From NCBI RefSeq assembly GCF_000526715.1, contig NZ_JAGP01000001.1, positions 1,178,001-1,242,000 of the forward strand: a DNA stretch of 64,000 bases, in the 5' to 3' direction. This document shows, piece after piece, positions 1 through 9,988 of this stretch; position 1 is the stretch's first letter, and the number at the start of each line of letters is the position of its first letter. The notes beneath the pieces were generated by a model. The model saw nothing but the letters and a program-made list of their open reading frames with translations, was not told where the DNA came from and did not search any database. The stretch comes from Hydrogenovibrio kuenenii DSM 12350. GTDB taxonomy: Bacteria; Pseudomonadota; Gammaproteobacteria; Thiomicrospirales; Thiomicrospiraceae. Position numbers and translations under genes: made by a program.

Positions 1-235
1 ACGCTTCATCAATAATCTGCTCTTCGATATCAATCTCAAAGGCCTTAAGTACGCCTTTAGCTAACGTCTTATAGCCGGAATTAACGTGAGACTTGAAAAA
101 AACTTCATCAAACGTAGGCAAAGATTCTGGCGAGTAAATACCGCCAAATGAAGACATAGGGCTTAAAATAGCCTGCGCAAAAGAAATATGTGTTGGACGT
201 TGGCCGTCATTGCCACGTGTTTCTATAAATTTCAT
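1..235 (-). CDS. thrC: Threonine synthase, N-terminal part (runs off window start)
   Basis: The minus strand from an ATG at 235 gives an open 78-codon frame beginning MKFIETRG and containing GGIYSPE, the usual N-terminus of bacterial threonine synthase. This PLP enzyme converts O-phosphohomoserine to threonine. The rest, including the PLP lysine, lies outside the window. A purine-rich AGGGA precedes the start. It lies downstream of hom and the RpfE-like gene on the same strand, so it completes a hom-thrC locus, although 151 bases and a terminator after hom suggest partly separate transcription. A TATAAT-like box (minus strand, 313-318) could serve thrC but has no clear -35. Confidence 0.9.
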   Translation of the reverse strand, partial: MKFIETRGNDGQRPTHISFAQAILSPMSSFGGIYSPESLPTFDEVFFKSHVNSGYKTLAKGVLKAFEIDIEEQIIDEA

Positions 236-386
236 ATTATCCCTATTGATAAATTCGCTATCGATAATCCAATCAATAAACGGTGGATATTCAATTATTT
301 AACTAACGGCGAATTATACAGAAAACTAAGATTTTTTTCGCCGCGAAATCCTGTTTTAGTCAAGCATTTATCTTCTTAAATACAGT

Positions 387-1430
387 TTAAACAGTGTACA
401 TACTAAGTGGCTTTTTCCAGCGCCAGAATTTTTTAAGGTGTTTGGGTGTCAGGTAGTAACGGTGAGACATACCCAAATCCAGTAACAGCGAATGAATTTG
501 GCCACTTTTCAGTTGTTCTAACATTGGTGCAAACCAATCTTTCTCCATTCGCTGTAAAAGGACTAGCCATTCCTCCTCAGTCATTTCAGACAAGGCATCA
601 TCAAGTACCACCATCTGTTCATTGCACCCAGTATCAACCATTAAAATCTGCCAGGCTGGGTAAGACTCTGGGGCTTCAAAAAAGCTGGATTGACTCAATT
701 TAGCAAGGCCTTTTAAATAAGCGAGATTACCTGCCAACGCTGCATCTTGTCGTACATAAACATCATCTGCTTTATACTGCCCTTCTCCCCAAACCCAAAC
801 ACCATTAATTTCTGGCAAGCCATTTGAGCGCCTTGCTTCATTAACAGGATGGGTAAAAAACAACATCTGCACTTCATTCATTAACTGACGCCAATAGGCA
901 GATGCATTACCTTGTGGCATCGCATCCTGAATGGAGTAATAACTCATTGTTTCTAAAGAATGTGTCTGTACATCAATCGGTTGCAAAATACGAATATACC
1001 AACGCAAAGTATCGCCCATTTCCAACTCAACTCTGTCTTGTGCAAAATGCTGGTTAAAGGCATCAACTAGAGCTCTAGCTTCATCTTCACCAATACCTAG
1101 AGACTCTCCTGGAATTAAAACTAAAGTATCTCGATCTGGAATCATTTGCACTGGATCAACTCGTAGCCAAAAGTAAGAAGCATCGAAATTTTCTAAATCA
1201 AAAACGGCAGTTGTTGGCGCAACAGGCAACGTATTTTTTTGGTGGAACAAGTAACTGGCATTGGATGCAATCGAGTCTTTGTGTCTATTATCTTTGGGTA
1301 ATTTATCGGCCTTTGCCAATAATGTTTCAAGTGCAGGGCAGGATAGACTTTCAGCTCCGACATCGGTCTCGGCAATATTCTCTGGCGCCAAAAGATTTGG
1401 TATCCATAATGTTAAAGCAGATGAAGCCAT
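387..1430 (-). CDS. RpfE-like conserved protein (phosphoglycerate mutase-like family)
   Basis: 347 aa soluble protein without a signal peptide. Conserved blocks are FWLRVDPV (87-94), NEVQMLFFTHPVNEARR (185-201) and NGVWVWGEG (209-217). These match a widespread proteobacterial family often labelled RpfE or predicted phosphoglycerate mutase, whose biochemical role is not established. The gene sits between hom and thrC on the same strand, 111 bases after the hom stop, with a hairpin terminator in that gap. A copy of the CCAGGCTGGG repeat lies inside the gene and encodes residues YPAWQIL (257-263) on the opposite strand. Function is unknown; family assignment is by motif recognition. Confidence 0.8.
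   Translation of the reverse strand: MASSALTLWIPNLLAPENIAETDVGAESLSCPALETLLAKADKLPKDNRHKDSIASNASYLFHQKNTLPVAPTTAVFDLENFDASYFWLRVDPVQMIPDRDTLVLIPGESLGIGEDEARALVDAFNQHFAQDRVELEMGDTLRWYIRILQPIDVQTHSLETMSYYSIQDAMPQGNASAYWRQLMNEVQMLFFTHPVNEARRSNGLPEINGVWVWGEGQYKADDVYVRQDAALAGNLAYLKGLAKLSQSSFFEAPESYPAWQILMVDTGCNEQMVVLDDALSEMTEEEWLVLLQRMEKDWFAPMLEQLKSGQIHSLLLDLGMSHRYYLTPKHLKKFWRWKKPLSMYTV
643..663 (+). repeat. CCAGGCTGGG-family repeat, copy 1 (inside coding sequence)
   Basis: AAAATCTGCCAGGCTGGG at 643-660, followed by TAA, matches the best intergenic copies except for one G missing from the final G run. It lies inside the RpfE-like gene, antisense to the gene, where it encodes YPAWQIL. Confidence 0.75.
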
Positions 1431-1481
1431 TCCCTTCCCTTAAATGAAATAAACATTGTTTTGTAAGCTATTGATACTTAA

Positions 1482-1507
1482 TAAAAAGCCTTCTAAACAG
1501 AAGGCTT
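1482..1507 (-). terminator. Rho-independent terminator after hom
   Basis: A perfect 9-bp stem AAGCCTTCT / AGAAGGCTT with loop AAAC (1486-1507) runs into TTTTAT on the minus strand. It lies 35 bases beyond the hom stop, so most alaC-hom transcription probably ends before the RpfE-like gene and thrC. Confidence 0.8.
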
Positions 1508-1541
1508 CTAAATCGTCGATAATAACAAGAAGTGTTAAAGG

Positions 1542-2858
1542 TTATTTAAAGTCAGCAACACGAATACGCATTATTTTTTCATCGATTTCTGGCATATTTT
1601 CCAATGCTGAAATTGCCTGATTCAAATCAGACTCTAGTACTTTATTGGTAATCATTACTAAAGTCGCATCATCTTCATTGCCTACATAGGGTTCTTGATG
1701 CAATAACTCAATACTGATTTGAGACTCAGCTAACACAGCAGAAACTTTTGCCAAAACCCCTGCGTGATCCTTGGCGTAAAACCTTAAGTAATAAGCCGAT
1801 TGTATGTCATCAATAGCAACAATCGGTGCCGAGGTTAGTTGACTCAAAGCAAAACCAAGTGCCGGAACACGGTCTTCTTTAGGTTGGTGAAGTGCACGAA
1901 TTACATCAATAATATCTGCAACCACTGCACTGGCGGTTGGTCCAGCACCAGCACCAGGTCCATAATAAAGTGTTTGTCCAACATGATCGCCTGAAACCAT
2001 GACCGCATTCATAACATCGTTCACATTAGCTATCAAAACGGAGTCCGCTACCAAAGTGGGATGAACTCGCATCGAGAATCCATTATCAGTTCGGCTGGCA
2101 ATCCCTAAATGCTTGATTTCATAACCTAGGTTTTGAGCAAATTGAATGTCTTCAGCCGTAACCTTTGAAATCCCTTCGGTATAAACCTTGTCAAACTGTA
2201 GTTCAATACCAAATGCAATTGATGCCATGATTGTCAGCTTATGCGCTGCATCTATCCCTTCTACATCAAAGGTAGGATCAGCTTCTGCATAGCCTAATTC
2301 CTGTGCTGTTTTTAATACTTTCGCAAAGTCAGCACCCGGCTTTTTCATCTCAGTCAGGATGTAATTACCCGTGCCATTGATAATACCAGCCAACCATTCA
2401 ATTTGGTTACCAGCCAAACCTTCTCTCAAAGCCTTGATAATTGGAATACCACCAGCCACTGCAGACTCGTAAGCAACCATAACGCCTTGCGCTTCTGCCG
2501 CTTTAAACAACTCATTTCCATGTTCAGCAATCAGTGCTTTGTTTGCAGTCACAATATGTTTTTTGTTTTGAATAGCTTGTTCAAGGCAGGTTTTCGCTAA
2601 AGTTGTGCCTCCCATCAGTTCAACAACAATATCAACATTAGGGTTATTCACTACCGCTAAAGGATCCGTTGTTAAATCAATACCAGTGGTATCAGCAGTT
2701 CTTGAACGATTTAGGTCTCTAACAGCTATTTGCTCGACTTTTATGGATACTTTCCCTCCCAATCGTCTTTGAATTTCGGTCTGAGTGGTATTCAAAATAT
2801 TAACCGTTCCACCACCAACAGTACCTAACCCTAGAAGACCCAATCTTATTTCTTTCAC
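1542..2858 (-). CDS. hom: Homoserine dehydrogenase
   Basis: 438 aa, monofunctional NAD(P)-dependent homoserine dehydrogenase. It reduces aspartate semialdehyde to homoserine, the branch point to threonine and methionine. The Rossmann motif GLGTVGGG is at 10-17, TANKALI carries the conserved lysine region near 105, and INGTGNYILTEM marks the catalytic domain. A C-terminal ACT domain (about 355-430) is expected to sense threonine. The start codon is GTG. It follows alaC by 55 bases on the same strand and is probably co-transcribed with it. No aspartokinase is fused to it. Confidence 0.97.
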   Translation of the reverse strand: MKEIRLGLLGLGTVGGGTVNILNTTQTEIQRRLGGKVSIKVEQIAVRDLNRSRTADTTGIDLTTDPLAVVNNPNVDIVVELMGGTTLAKTCLEQAIQNKKHIVTANKALIAEHGNELFKAAEAQGVMVAYESAVAGGIPIIKALREGLAGNQIEWLAGIINGTGNYILTEMKKPGADFAKVLKTAQELGYAEADPTFDVEGIDAAHKLTIMASIAFGIELQFDKVYTEGISKVTAEDIQFAQNLGYEIKHLGIASRTDNGFSMRVHPTLVADSVLIANVNDVMNAVMVSGDHVGQTLYYGPGAGAGPTASAVVADIIDVIRALHQPKEDRVPALGFALSQLTSAPIVAIDDIQSAYYLRFYAKDHAGVLAKVSAVLAESQISIELLHQEPYVGNEDDATLVMITNKVLESDLNQAISALENMPEIDEKIMRIRVADFK

Positions 2859-2913
2859 GAAAACTCCAATTCCTTGCTTAATTCTTTAATTCAATAAATC
2901 TTTTTGTCAATTT

Positions 2914-4107
2914 TTAGGATTTAATCAATCCATCTTTGCGGAACATATCACGAATACCGCGAATTGCCTGACGCGTACGATGTTCATTTTCAATCAAGCC
3001 AAAACGAACATGATCATCGCCATAATCACCAAACCCAATTCCTGGTGCTACTGCGACTTTAGCATCCGTTAGCAGCTTTTTAGAGAACTCTAACGACCCC
3101 ATATCACGGTATTCTTCTGGGATTGGTGCCCATACAAACATGGTTGCTTTTGGTGGTTCAACCTTCCAACCAATAGAGTTTAACCCTTGACACAGAACAT
3201 CACGACGAGATTTGTACATATCACTGATTTCTTGCACACAGTCTTGTGGTCCTTCCAAAGCAGCGATCGCAGCCACTTGAATCGGTGTAAAGGTGCCGTA
3301 ATCCAAGTAAGACTTCATTCGCTTCAAAGCTTGAACTAATACAGGGTTACCAACCATAAAACCAACACGCCAACCGGGCATGTTATAGCTTTTAGATAGT
3401 GTATAGAACTCGACCGCAATATCTTTCGCCCCTTCTACTTGCATAATCGAAGGTGCTTTATAACCATCAAATGCAATGTCAGCATACGCAAGGTCATGAA
3501 TAACCCAAATATTGTGTTCTTTTGCAATGGCAACCACTTTTTCAAAAAAGTGTAAATCAACGGTTTGAGTTGTTGGGTTCCCCGGAAAGTTCAGTACCAG
3601 CATTTTTGGCTTTGGCCATGATTCTTTTATCGCTTTTTCCAGCTCGTCAAAGAAGTCAACATCTGGAGTCATACGCACATGACGAATATCGGCACCAGCA
3701 ATCACAAACCCATAGGGATGAATAGGATAAGCTGGGTTTGGTACAAGGACAGTGTCGCCTTTTTCAACGGTTGCCAAGGCTAGGTGAGCCAAACCTTCTT
3801 TTGATCCGATAGTGACGACGGCTTCCGTCTCATAATCTAAATCCACATCGAACTTGGTTTTATACCAATTACAAATAGCGCGTCTTAATCGTGGAATACC
3901 TTGCGATACCGAATAGCGATGTGTTCCTTCACGCTGAACAACTTCAATCAATTTATCGACAATATGTTTAGGGGTATCCTGATCAGGATTTCCCATACCA
4001 AAGTCGATGATATCCTCGCCTCTGCGACGCGCTTCGGCTTTTAATTCGCCGGTTATATTGAACACATAAGGAGGAAGTCTTTTTATTCTTTCAAAGTCGC
4101 CAGTCAC
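2914..4107 (-). CDS. alaC: Alanine transaminase AlaC (class I/II PLP aminotransferase)
   Basis: 397 aa, very close along its length to E. coli AlaC, starting [16 protein letters not shown]-binding Lys239 lies in [25 protein letters not shown] and NFPGNPTT are other family blocks. It makes alanine from pyruvate using glutamate. The start is GTG at 4107, placed before the conserved N-terminus. It is the first gene of an alaC-hom unit and has a recognisable promoter upstream. Confidence 0.96.
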   Translation of the reverse strand: MTGDFERIKRLPPYVFNITGELKAEARRRGEDIIDFGMGNPDQDTPKHIVDKLIEVVQREGTHRYSVSQGIPRLRRAICNWYKTKFDVDLDYETEAVVTIGSKEGLAHLALATVEKGDTVLVPNPAYPIHPYGFVIAGADIRHVRMTPDVDFFDELEKAIKESWPKPKMLVLNFPGNPTTQTVDLHFFEKVVAIAKEHNIWVIHDLAYADIAFDGYKAPSIMQVEGAKDIAVEFYTLSKSYNMPGWRVGFMVGNPVLVQALKRMKSYLDYGTFTPIQVAAIAALEGPQDCVQEISDMYKSRRDVLCQGLNSIGWKVEPPKATMFVWAPIPEEYRDMGSLEFSKKLLTDAKVAVAPGIGFGDYGDDHVRFGLIENEHRTRQAIRGIRDMFRKDGLIKS

Positions 4108-4174
4108 AGAAATGAACCTTTAAAAAATCGCACGAAATTGTGCAAATGCAGTGAGATAAAATTAAGCTGTTAAT

Positions 4175-4202
4175 GATATACAGAAATGCCCAATTCCGTC
4201 AA
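4175..4202 (-). promoter_or_regulatory. Sigma-70-type promoter for alaC-hom
   Basis: On the minus strand TTGACG (4202-4197), 16 bases, TATATC (4180-4175), about 70 bases before the alaC GTG. It lies in the 156-base divergent region shared with the Mth938-type gene, whose own strand carries a TATAAT at 4215-4220 without a convincing -35. Confidence 0.6.
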
Positions 4203-4263
4203 TGTAATTTACGCTATAATTACTGATAAATAGCCATTAATAAGACATTTCAGAGAGTTGCCC

Positions 4264-4632
4264 ATGAAGTTTACTGAACACAGAGATTCCAATATTTTAA
4301 CTGTGAAAAACTACCAGGCTGGGTCTGTAAAAGTCAATGACAAATTGATTAGTCACAGCTGTTATCTTAATCAAAAAAATCTGGTAAGTGATTGGCAATG
4401 CAATAATCTGGCTGAACTCAATGAAGATCGCTTAGATGAACTCTTTTTAATGCAACCTGAAATCATCATTCTAGGAACAGGTGAAAACCAGCAGTTTCCT
4501 CACCCAAAATATTTCGCTTATTGTGCACAAAGAGGTATTGGACTTGAGGTTATGGATAATGCAGCAGCTTGCAGAACCTACAATGTATTAACAACTGAAG
4601 AACGCGAAGTGGTTTTAGCTCTTATTATCTAA
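4264..4632 (+). CDS. Mth938 / DUF498-domain protein
   Basis: 122 aa small protein of the COG3737 Mth938-like family, function unknown. The N-terminal block with NYQAGSVKVN and the later ILGTGENQQFPHPKYFAYCAQRGIGLEVMDN region are typical: a GTG turn, then GxExMDxxAAxRTYN. The ATG at 4264 is preferred over an in-frame TTG at 4258, because AGAGAG sits 6 bases before the ATG and abuts the TTG. It converges on nlpD with only 8 bases between stops. A repeat copy covers its codons for NYQAG. Confidence 0.88.
   Translation: MKFTEHRDSNILTVKNYQAGSVKVNDKLISHSCYLNQKNLVSDWQCNNLAELNEDRLDELFLMQPEIIILGTGENQQFPHPKYFAYCAQRGIGLEVMDNAAACRTYNVLTTEEREVVLALII
4306..4323 (+). repeat. CCAGGCTGGG-family repeat, copy 2 (inside coding sequence)
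   Basis: AAAAACTACCAGGCTGGG with exact core at 4314-4323. The core is complete but the flanks are diverged (CTA for CTG, TCT after the core). It encodes NYQAG in the Mth938-type gene, at a place where that family conserves a Y-x-x-G turn, so selection on the protein may partly explain it. Confidence 0.55.
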
Positions 4633-4640
4633 AACCATTT

Positions 4641-5423
4641 CTAATGAATAAACTTCTGGTGAAAAAGCGGTTTCGCATCCACTTTTCGTCCATGATAACG
4701 CGCTTCAAAAAAGAGTTGCGGGGCTTTAACATCACCAGTAGCACCTACAGTCGCAATCAAATCACCCTTCTTAACTTCCTGCCCCTCTTTCACCAACAGA
4801 CTGTCATTGTGCGCATAAATGGTTAAATAACCATCATCATGCTTAAGAATAATTAATCGGCCATAGTGTTCAATACCACTACCTGAATAAACAACTTCAC
4901 CTTGCTCTACCGCATAAATAGCTTCCCCAACGGGAGCCTTTATTATCAAAGCATTGTTACCTGCGGAATCCCTAACAAACTGATAGTCATAGGGCTTGCT
5001 TAATGGCCATTGAAAGCCGTTAGCAGAACCGGTTTTATGTTGAATATGTTGCGCTACTTGATGGTGTGAAGACGCAGAAGAAGATATTCTGTGAGGAATC
5101 GTTAACTCTTGCTTAATATACAAGGTGTAAGGAGGACCAAGATGATTAGCTGCTGCAAGCTTTTGCATATCAACGTTACATCTATCTGCAACCAAGCTTA
5201 ATGTATCGCCTGATCGAACAATATAAGGAGAAGTACATCGAGATGAACCAGAAGTTTTACTGGGTTCAACACGATCTCCTTTGCTAAAGCGGTTGTCCTG
5301 GTCGTTAAAGTATTGGTCACCACCATCCCAACCACGATATTTAGCTGGTGCACACGCATAAAGAGATGTACATAAAGCTAATAAAACCAAGTTTCTAGTC
5401 AGACGAAGGCTGGCTCTTTTCAT
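4641..5423 (-). CDS. nlpD: NlpD-like LysM / M23 lipoprotein
   Basis: 260 aa outer-membrane-type lipoprotein: N-terminal signal with lipobox LYAC (21-24, lipidated Cys24), LysM domain at 67-110 (YIVRSGDTLS onward) and a LytM/M23 domain at about 140-258. The usual zinc ligands of the M23 HxxxD motif are absent, as in E. coli NlpD. It is therefore probably an activator of an amidase such as AmiC at the division septum, not an active peptidase. It overlaps the upstream DedA-type gene by 4 bases (ATGA). Its place after surE and pcm matches the surE-pcm-nlpD order of gammaproteobacteria. Confidence 0.9.
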   Translation of the reverse strand: MKRASLRLTRNLVLLALCTSLYACAPAKYRGWDGGDQYFNDQDNRFSKGDRVEPSKTSGSSRCTSPYIVRSGDTLSLVADRCNVDMQKLAAANHLGPPYTLYIKQELTIPHRISSSASSHHQVAQHIQHKTGSANGFQWPLSKPYDYQFVRDSAGNNALIIKAPVGEAIYAVEQGEVVYSGSGIEHYGRLIILKHDDGYLTIYAHNDSLLVKEGQEVKKGDLIATVGATGDVKAPQLFFEARYHGRKVDAKPLFHQKFIH

Positions 5424-6004
5424 GAGTAAAAGTGTTTGATTAACAGGTACCCTAATACTAACACAATTGTTCCATAGCCTAAATAATCAACTGAACGGCG
5501 AATTTGAGCTTCATATTTTTCACCGCCCTTCTTCATTAAATAAGCAACCAAAAAGAAGCGTCCACCTCGCCCTACAAAAGACGCGATAATAAAAGGTAAA
5601 ATCGCTAAATGCATTGCGCCAGATGCAATGGTGAATAGTTTGTAAGGAATTGGACTGAATCCAGCCAAAAACACCACCCAAAAACCGTAATCATTGAAAA
5701 AACCTTCGACCTGATGATATTTATCTAGATAGTTCATGGATTCAAGAATTGGCAATACCGCATCTAGCATCCAATAACCAATTAAATAACCAAAAATCCC
5801 TCCTACTAAAGAGCCCATTGTAGCTATAAATGCGAAACGGTAAGCTTTTTCGGGTTGTGATAATGCCATTGGCATCAACATAACATCAGGTGGAATGGGA
5901 AAAAAGGATGATTCAGCGAAACTCATTACAGCCAAATACCACGGTGCTTTAGGATGCTTAGACCAACTAATTGCTTTATCGTAAAGTTTTGTAAAAACTC
6001 TCAT
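5420..6004 (-). CDS. YqaA/DedA-family inner membrane protein
   Basis: 194 aa polytopic membrane protein with about four to five hydrophobic segments. AESSFFPIPPDVMLMPMAL near 30-50 and the AGFSPIPYKLFTIASGA re-entrant helix are hallmarks of the SNARE-associated/DedA (VTT) fold, COG1238 branch. DedA relatives are linked to lipid flipping and membrane homeostasis; the substrate of this branch is not known. It is translationally coupled to nlpD by a 4-base overlap. Confidence 0.88.
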   Translation of the reverse strand: MRVFTKLYDKAISWSKHPKAPWYLAVMSFAESSFFPIPPDVMLMPMALSQPEKAYRFAFIATMGSLVGGIFGYLIGYWMLDAVLPILESMNYLDKYHQVEGFFNDYGFWVVFLAGFSPIPYKLFTIASGAMHLAILPFIIASFVGRGGRFFLVAYLMKKGGEKYEAQIRRSVDYLGYGTIVLVLGYLLIKHFYS

Positions 6005-6033
6005 TGCTTACTCTTTTGATTATTTGTTTTTGA

Positions 6034-6765
6034 TTATTCGGCTTCCGTAACCAAACCTGTTTTCATTGGTACAAACAACACCTCTCCCAAGCACTCTTCT
6101 TTTATGCCTGTCGAAGTCTTGATGAACCCGAACAAATACTGGGTATCTTCCCCTATCGGCATAATTAAGCGGCCATTTTCGGCAAGCTGTTCCAATAGCT
6201 CTTCAGGTACTTTCGCTGGAGATGCAGCCGAAATCATACCATCAAAAGGCTGGTGTTTTGGCCAACCCCAGTGACCATCCGACAAGGTAAAATCAACATT
6301 GTTTAATTGCAACCTACCTAGAACATTTTGTGCGCGCTGTAAAAGCGGTTCAATCCTTTCAACGCTATAAACATGCTTCGCCAATAAAGACAGAATAGAG
6401 GTTTGGTAGCCAGAACCCGTGCCGATTTCAAGAACCTTGTACAGTGGACCATTTTGAAATAACCAAGAACTCATCTTAGCTACGACCCATGGCTGAGAAA
6501 TAGTTTGGCCATAACCTATAGGTAAAGCTGTATCCTCATACGCACGAGTCGCCATAGCTTCATCTAAAAACAAGTGTCTTGGCGTCACTCTTATAGCATT
6601 TAAAACTTCAGAGTCATTAATGCCATTATCAATGAGTCGCTGCACCAATCGGTTGCGTGTTCTTTGAGAGGTCATACCCAGACCTTGGTTGTCTCTATAG
6701 GCTTCGTTGGGGTAGATAACGGGGTGCTGGGTATAAGTGCTGAGTTCGGAGAAGTCGAGTTTCAT
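6034..6765 (-). CDS. pcm: Protein-L-isoaspartate O-methyltransferase
   Basis: 243 aa SAM-dependent repair methyltransferase that marks isoaspartyl residues in damaged proteins. The SAM loop VLEIGTGSGYQT is at 111-122, preceded by PIGYGQTISQPWVVAKM (82-98), the conserved substrate region. It is slightly longer than E. coli Pcm (208 aa) because of an N-terminal extension of about 30 residues. It follows surE by 6 bases, the usual pairing. Confidence 0.96.
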   Translation of the reverse strand: MKLDFSELSTYTQHPVIYPNEAYRDNQGLGMTSQRTRNRLVQRLIDNGINDSEVLNAIRVTPRHLFLDEAMATRAYEDTALPIGYGQTISQPWVVAKMSSWLFQNGPLYKVLEIGTGSGYQTSILSLLAKHVYSVERIEPLLQRAQNVLGRLQLNNVDFTLSDGHWGWPKHQPFDGMISAASPAKVPEELLEQLAENGRLIMPIGEDTQYLFGFIKTSTGIKEECLGEVLFVPMKTGLVTEAE

Positions 6766-6771
6766 CTTCGT

Positions 6772-7518
6772 TTAATTAAACCATCCAGAAAGTTTATTGA
6801 GCATATCATAATGCGTTAAATCTATTTTTAACGGCGTAACGGATGCATAGCCATTTTCCACAGCATAAAAGTCTGTTCCTTCGCTAGCATCTTCCGCATC
6901 CCCTGCCGGACCAATCCAATATATATTGTTACCCCGTGGATCTTTATTTTTTACGACTCTTTCTGAACAATGTCGCTTACCCAGCCTGGTCATTTTTATC
7001 CCTTTAAGTTCAGTAAGCGGGATGTCTGGTACATTAATATTCAAAATGGTTTCCGAATCTAAAGGCATGTGATGAAAATCTTTTAGAAACAACTTTAAGA
7101 CTTCACTGGCTGTATCAAAATGCCGATCACCACACAAAGAAATGGCTATAGAAGGTTTACCAAGAAAACGTCCCTCAGTTGCAGCAGCAACTGTTCCTGA
7201 ATAAAGCACATCATCCCCCATATTTGCACCAGCATTAATGCCAGAAATCACCATATCAGGTTGATAATCCAAAGCACCATTTACAGCCAAGTGAACGCAA
7301 TCAGTAGGCGTACCATTTACACAAAATATATGAGGGTCATCTTGCTGACTCATTCGCAAGGGTTCGGTAAGTGTCAAAGAATTACTTGCTGCGCTTCTAT
7401 TACGATCAGGAGCAACAATAATCATCTCTGAATGAAAGTCAGTGGTATTTAAACATTCGTATAACGCTCTAATACCGGGCGCGTTATAACCATCATCATT
7501 CGAAAGCAGGATTTTCAT
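6772..7518 (-). CDS. surE: 5'/3'-nucleotidase SurE
   Basis: 248 aa survival protein SurE, a metal-dependent nucleoside monophosphatase. LLSNDDGYNAPGI (4-16) gives the metal-binding Asp8-Asp9, and SGINAGANMGDDVLYSGTV the second conserved loop. It is the first gene of surE-pcm-dedA-nlpD. The codons for MTRLGKRH contain a copy of the CCAGGCTGGG repeat on this strand. Confidence 0.97.
   Translation of the reverse strand: MKILLSNDDGYNAPGIRALYECLNTTDFHSEMIIVAPDRNRSAASNSLTLTEPLRMSQQDDPHIFCVNGTPTDCVHLAVNGALDYQPDMVISGINAGANMGDDVLYSGTVAAATEGRFLGKPSIAISLCGDRHFDTASEVLKLFLKDFHHMPLDSETILNINVPDIPLTELKGIKMTRLGKRHCSERVVKNKDPRGNNIYWIGPAGDAEDASEGTDFYAVENGYASVTPLKIDLTHYDMLNKLSGWFN
6976..6997 (-). repeat. CCAGGCTGGG-family repeat, copy 3 (inside surE)
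   Basis: On the minus strand an A-rich run, then TGACCAGGCTGGGTAAG, with exact core at 6989-6980. It encodes the family-conserved TRLGKR of SurE, so protein constraint may contribute, but the A-run before and TAA after the core also match the intergenic copies. Confidence 0.5.
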
Positions 7519-7664
7519 GTGTTTGTTTGATATTTTTTTGTCAAAACTCTAAAAAGGTTAAGCACTTTATAGTACTAATAATCATTTTTAAACCGCTTAC
7601 ATTCTACACCATTCGTTTTACTATGCCGCTAAAATACTCATAAGAATAATTTGTAAATTAAGTA

Positions 7665-8213
7665 ATGATAATGAAAGACATAACGGATGAAGAAAAAAAT
7701 CTATTTGCAGAGGCCATGAATGATGTCACACCTCTTCAACCGACCGTAGAGAAAATTTCAGTTGAACAGCAGCGACAAAAGCCAAAGTTCGTTCGAATAA
7801 ATAGACACCCTCTTGAAATAAATAGTCCTAAAAGCGAGCTTTACGAAACACCAGCAGAACGAGTATCAGCCCATGAATCTCTGTTTTTTCAACGCTACTC
7901 TATGAATAAGACTGATCTTAAAGCTTTAAAAAGTGGTAGTTTCCATTATCATTGGTCTATCGACCTTCATGGTTACTCTGAGTCAGAGGCCGAGAAACAA
8001 CTCCTCAACTTTCTTGAAGATGCACGAAACAACCAGCAAAAACATATCCTCGTTGTACATGGTAAAGGCTATCACTCAGATACGGACGCTCCTATTCTAA
8101 AAAATCTTGTCAATCAAATATTAAGATCCTGGCCACATATTATTGCTTTTTGCAGCGCAAAACCAAAAGATGGCGGAACAGGCGCCACTTATGTTTTTTT
8201 AAAACTTAAATAA
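7665..8213 (+). CDS. Smr-domain endonuclease (SmrA/SmrB family)
   Basis: 182 aa with a charged N-terminal region and a C-terminal Smr domain. DLHG is at 100-103, VHGKG at 131-135 and GGTGATYV at 170-177, the three signature blocks. Size and layout match E. coli SmrB and SmrA; SmrB cleaves mRNA at collided ribosomes. Which paralogue this is cannot be settled by eye. ATG at 7665 is taken; a second ATG two codons on is equally possible. It converges on ftsB with 11 bases between stops. Confidence 0.9.
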   Translation: MIMKDITDEEKNLFAEAMNDVTPLQPTVEKISVEQQRQKPKFVRINRHPLEINSPKSELYETPAERVSAHESLFFQRYSMNKTDLKALKSGSFHYHWSIDLHGYSESEAEKQLLNFLEDARNNQQKHILVVHGKGYHSDTDAPILKNLVNQILRSWPHIIAFCSAKPKDGGTGATYVFLKLK

Positions 8214-8224
8214 ATGCGTATAAA

Positions 8225-8605
8225 TTAATGAGAAGGCGTTGATTTGGCAACATTAGATGAGTTTGTCATCTTCATGCTATTTAAATCAGATTTTTTAGCA
8301 GGTACTTTTAAGTCAGAAGGCTTTGCTTCGGGTTGAAGTTCAATTACTTTTACAAAAGCTTCATCTTTACCAATCATCCCAAGCTTTTGCCTAGCAATGG
8401 TTTCAATGGACTTATTATTTGATTGCAGAACATAAACATCTTTTTTCAGTTCTGAATTTCGAGATTCAAGCTGTTGGACTTTAACTTCTAAATCATCCAG
8501 CTTTTTTTGCAGGGAAAGGTAATCGCTTATGCCACCGTTTGATGACAATAAGCGAATAGAAAGCAAAAAAACAATCGCTCCTAAAACAACATAAACTGTT
8601 CTCAA
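8225..8605 (-). CDS. ftsB: Cell division protein FtsB
   Basis: 126 aa bitopic protein: short cytoplasmic start, one transmembrane helix (about 4-21), then a coiled coil (about 28-70) with regular leucines, and a Pro/Lys-rich tail. FtsB links FtsL and FtsQ in the divisome. KLGMIGKDEAF after the coiled coil is typical. It lies 18 bases after eno, the standard eno-ftsB arrangement. Confidence 0.92.
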   Translation of the reverse strand: MRTVYVVLGAIVFLLSIRLLSSNGGISDYLSLQKKLDDLEVKVQQLESRNSELKKDVYVLQSNNKSIETIARQKLGMIGKDEAFVKVIELQPEAKPSDLKVPAKKSDLNSMKMTNSSNVAKSTPSH

Positions 8606-8623
8606 AGAACGATTCCTTTTCTG

Positions 8624-9916
<1,293 letters not shown>

Positions 9917-9964
9917 CTATTTTCGTTAATACTTTTAAATTTCAATAATTGTAGCCAACCAATA

Positions 9965-9980
9965 TGTCACGAAAGTGACA
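9965..9980. other. Small hairpin between kdsA and eno
   Basis: TGTCAC-GAAA-GTGACA, a perfect 6-bp stem with a GAAA tetraloop on the plus strand and TTTC on the transcribed strand. No U tract follows, so a terminator role is weak; it may be an mRNA processing or stabilising structure before eno. Confidence 0.4.
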
Positions 9981-9988
9981 AGGGGTTA

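Noticed and set aside
188-379. 63-codon plus-strand frame near the window start
   Set aside because: Overlaps the thrC start in antisense and continues into non-coding AT-rich DNA; no ribosome binding site.
4641-5423. Active M23 endopeptidase
   Set aside because: The zinc-binding His and Asp positions are replaced, so the NlpD activator role fits better.
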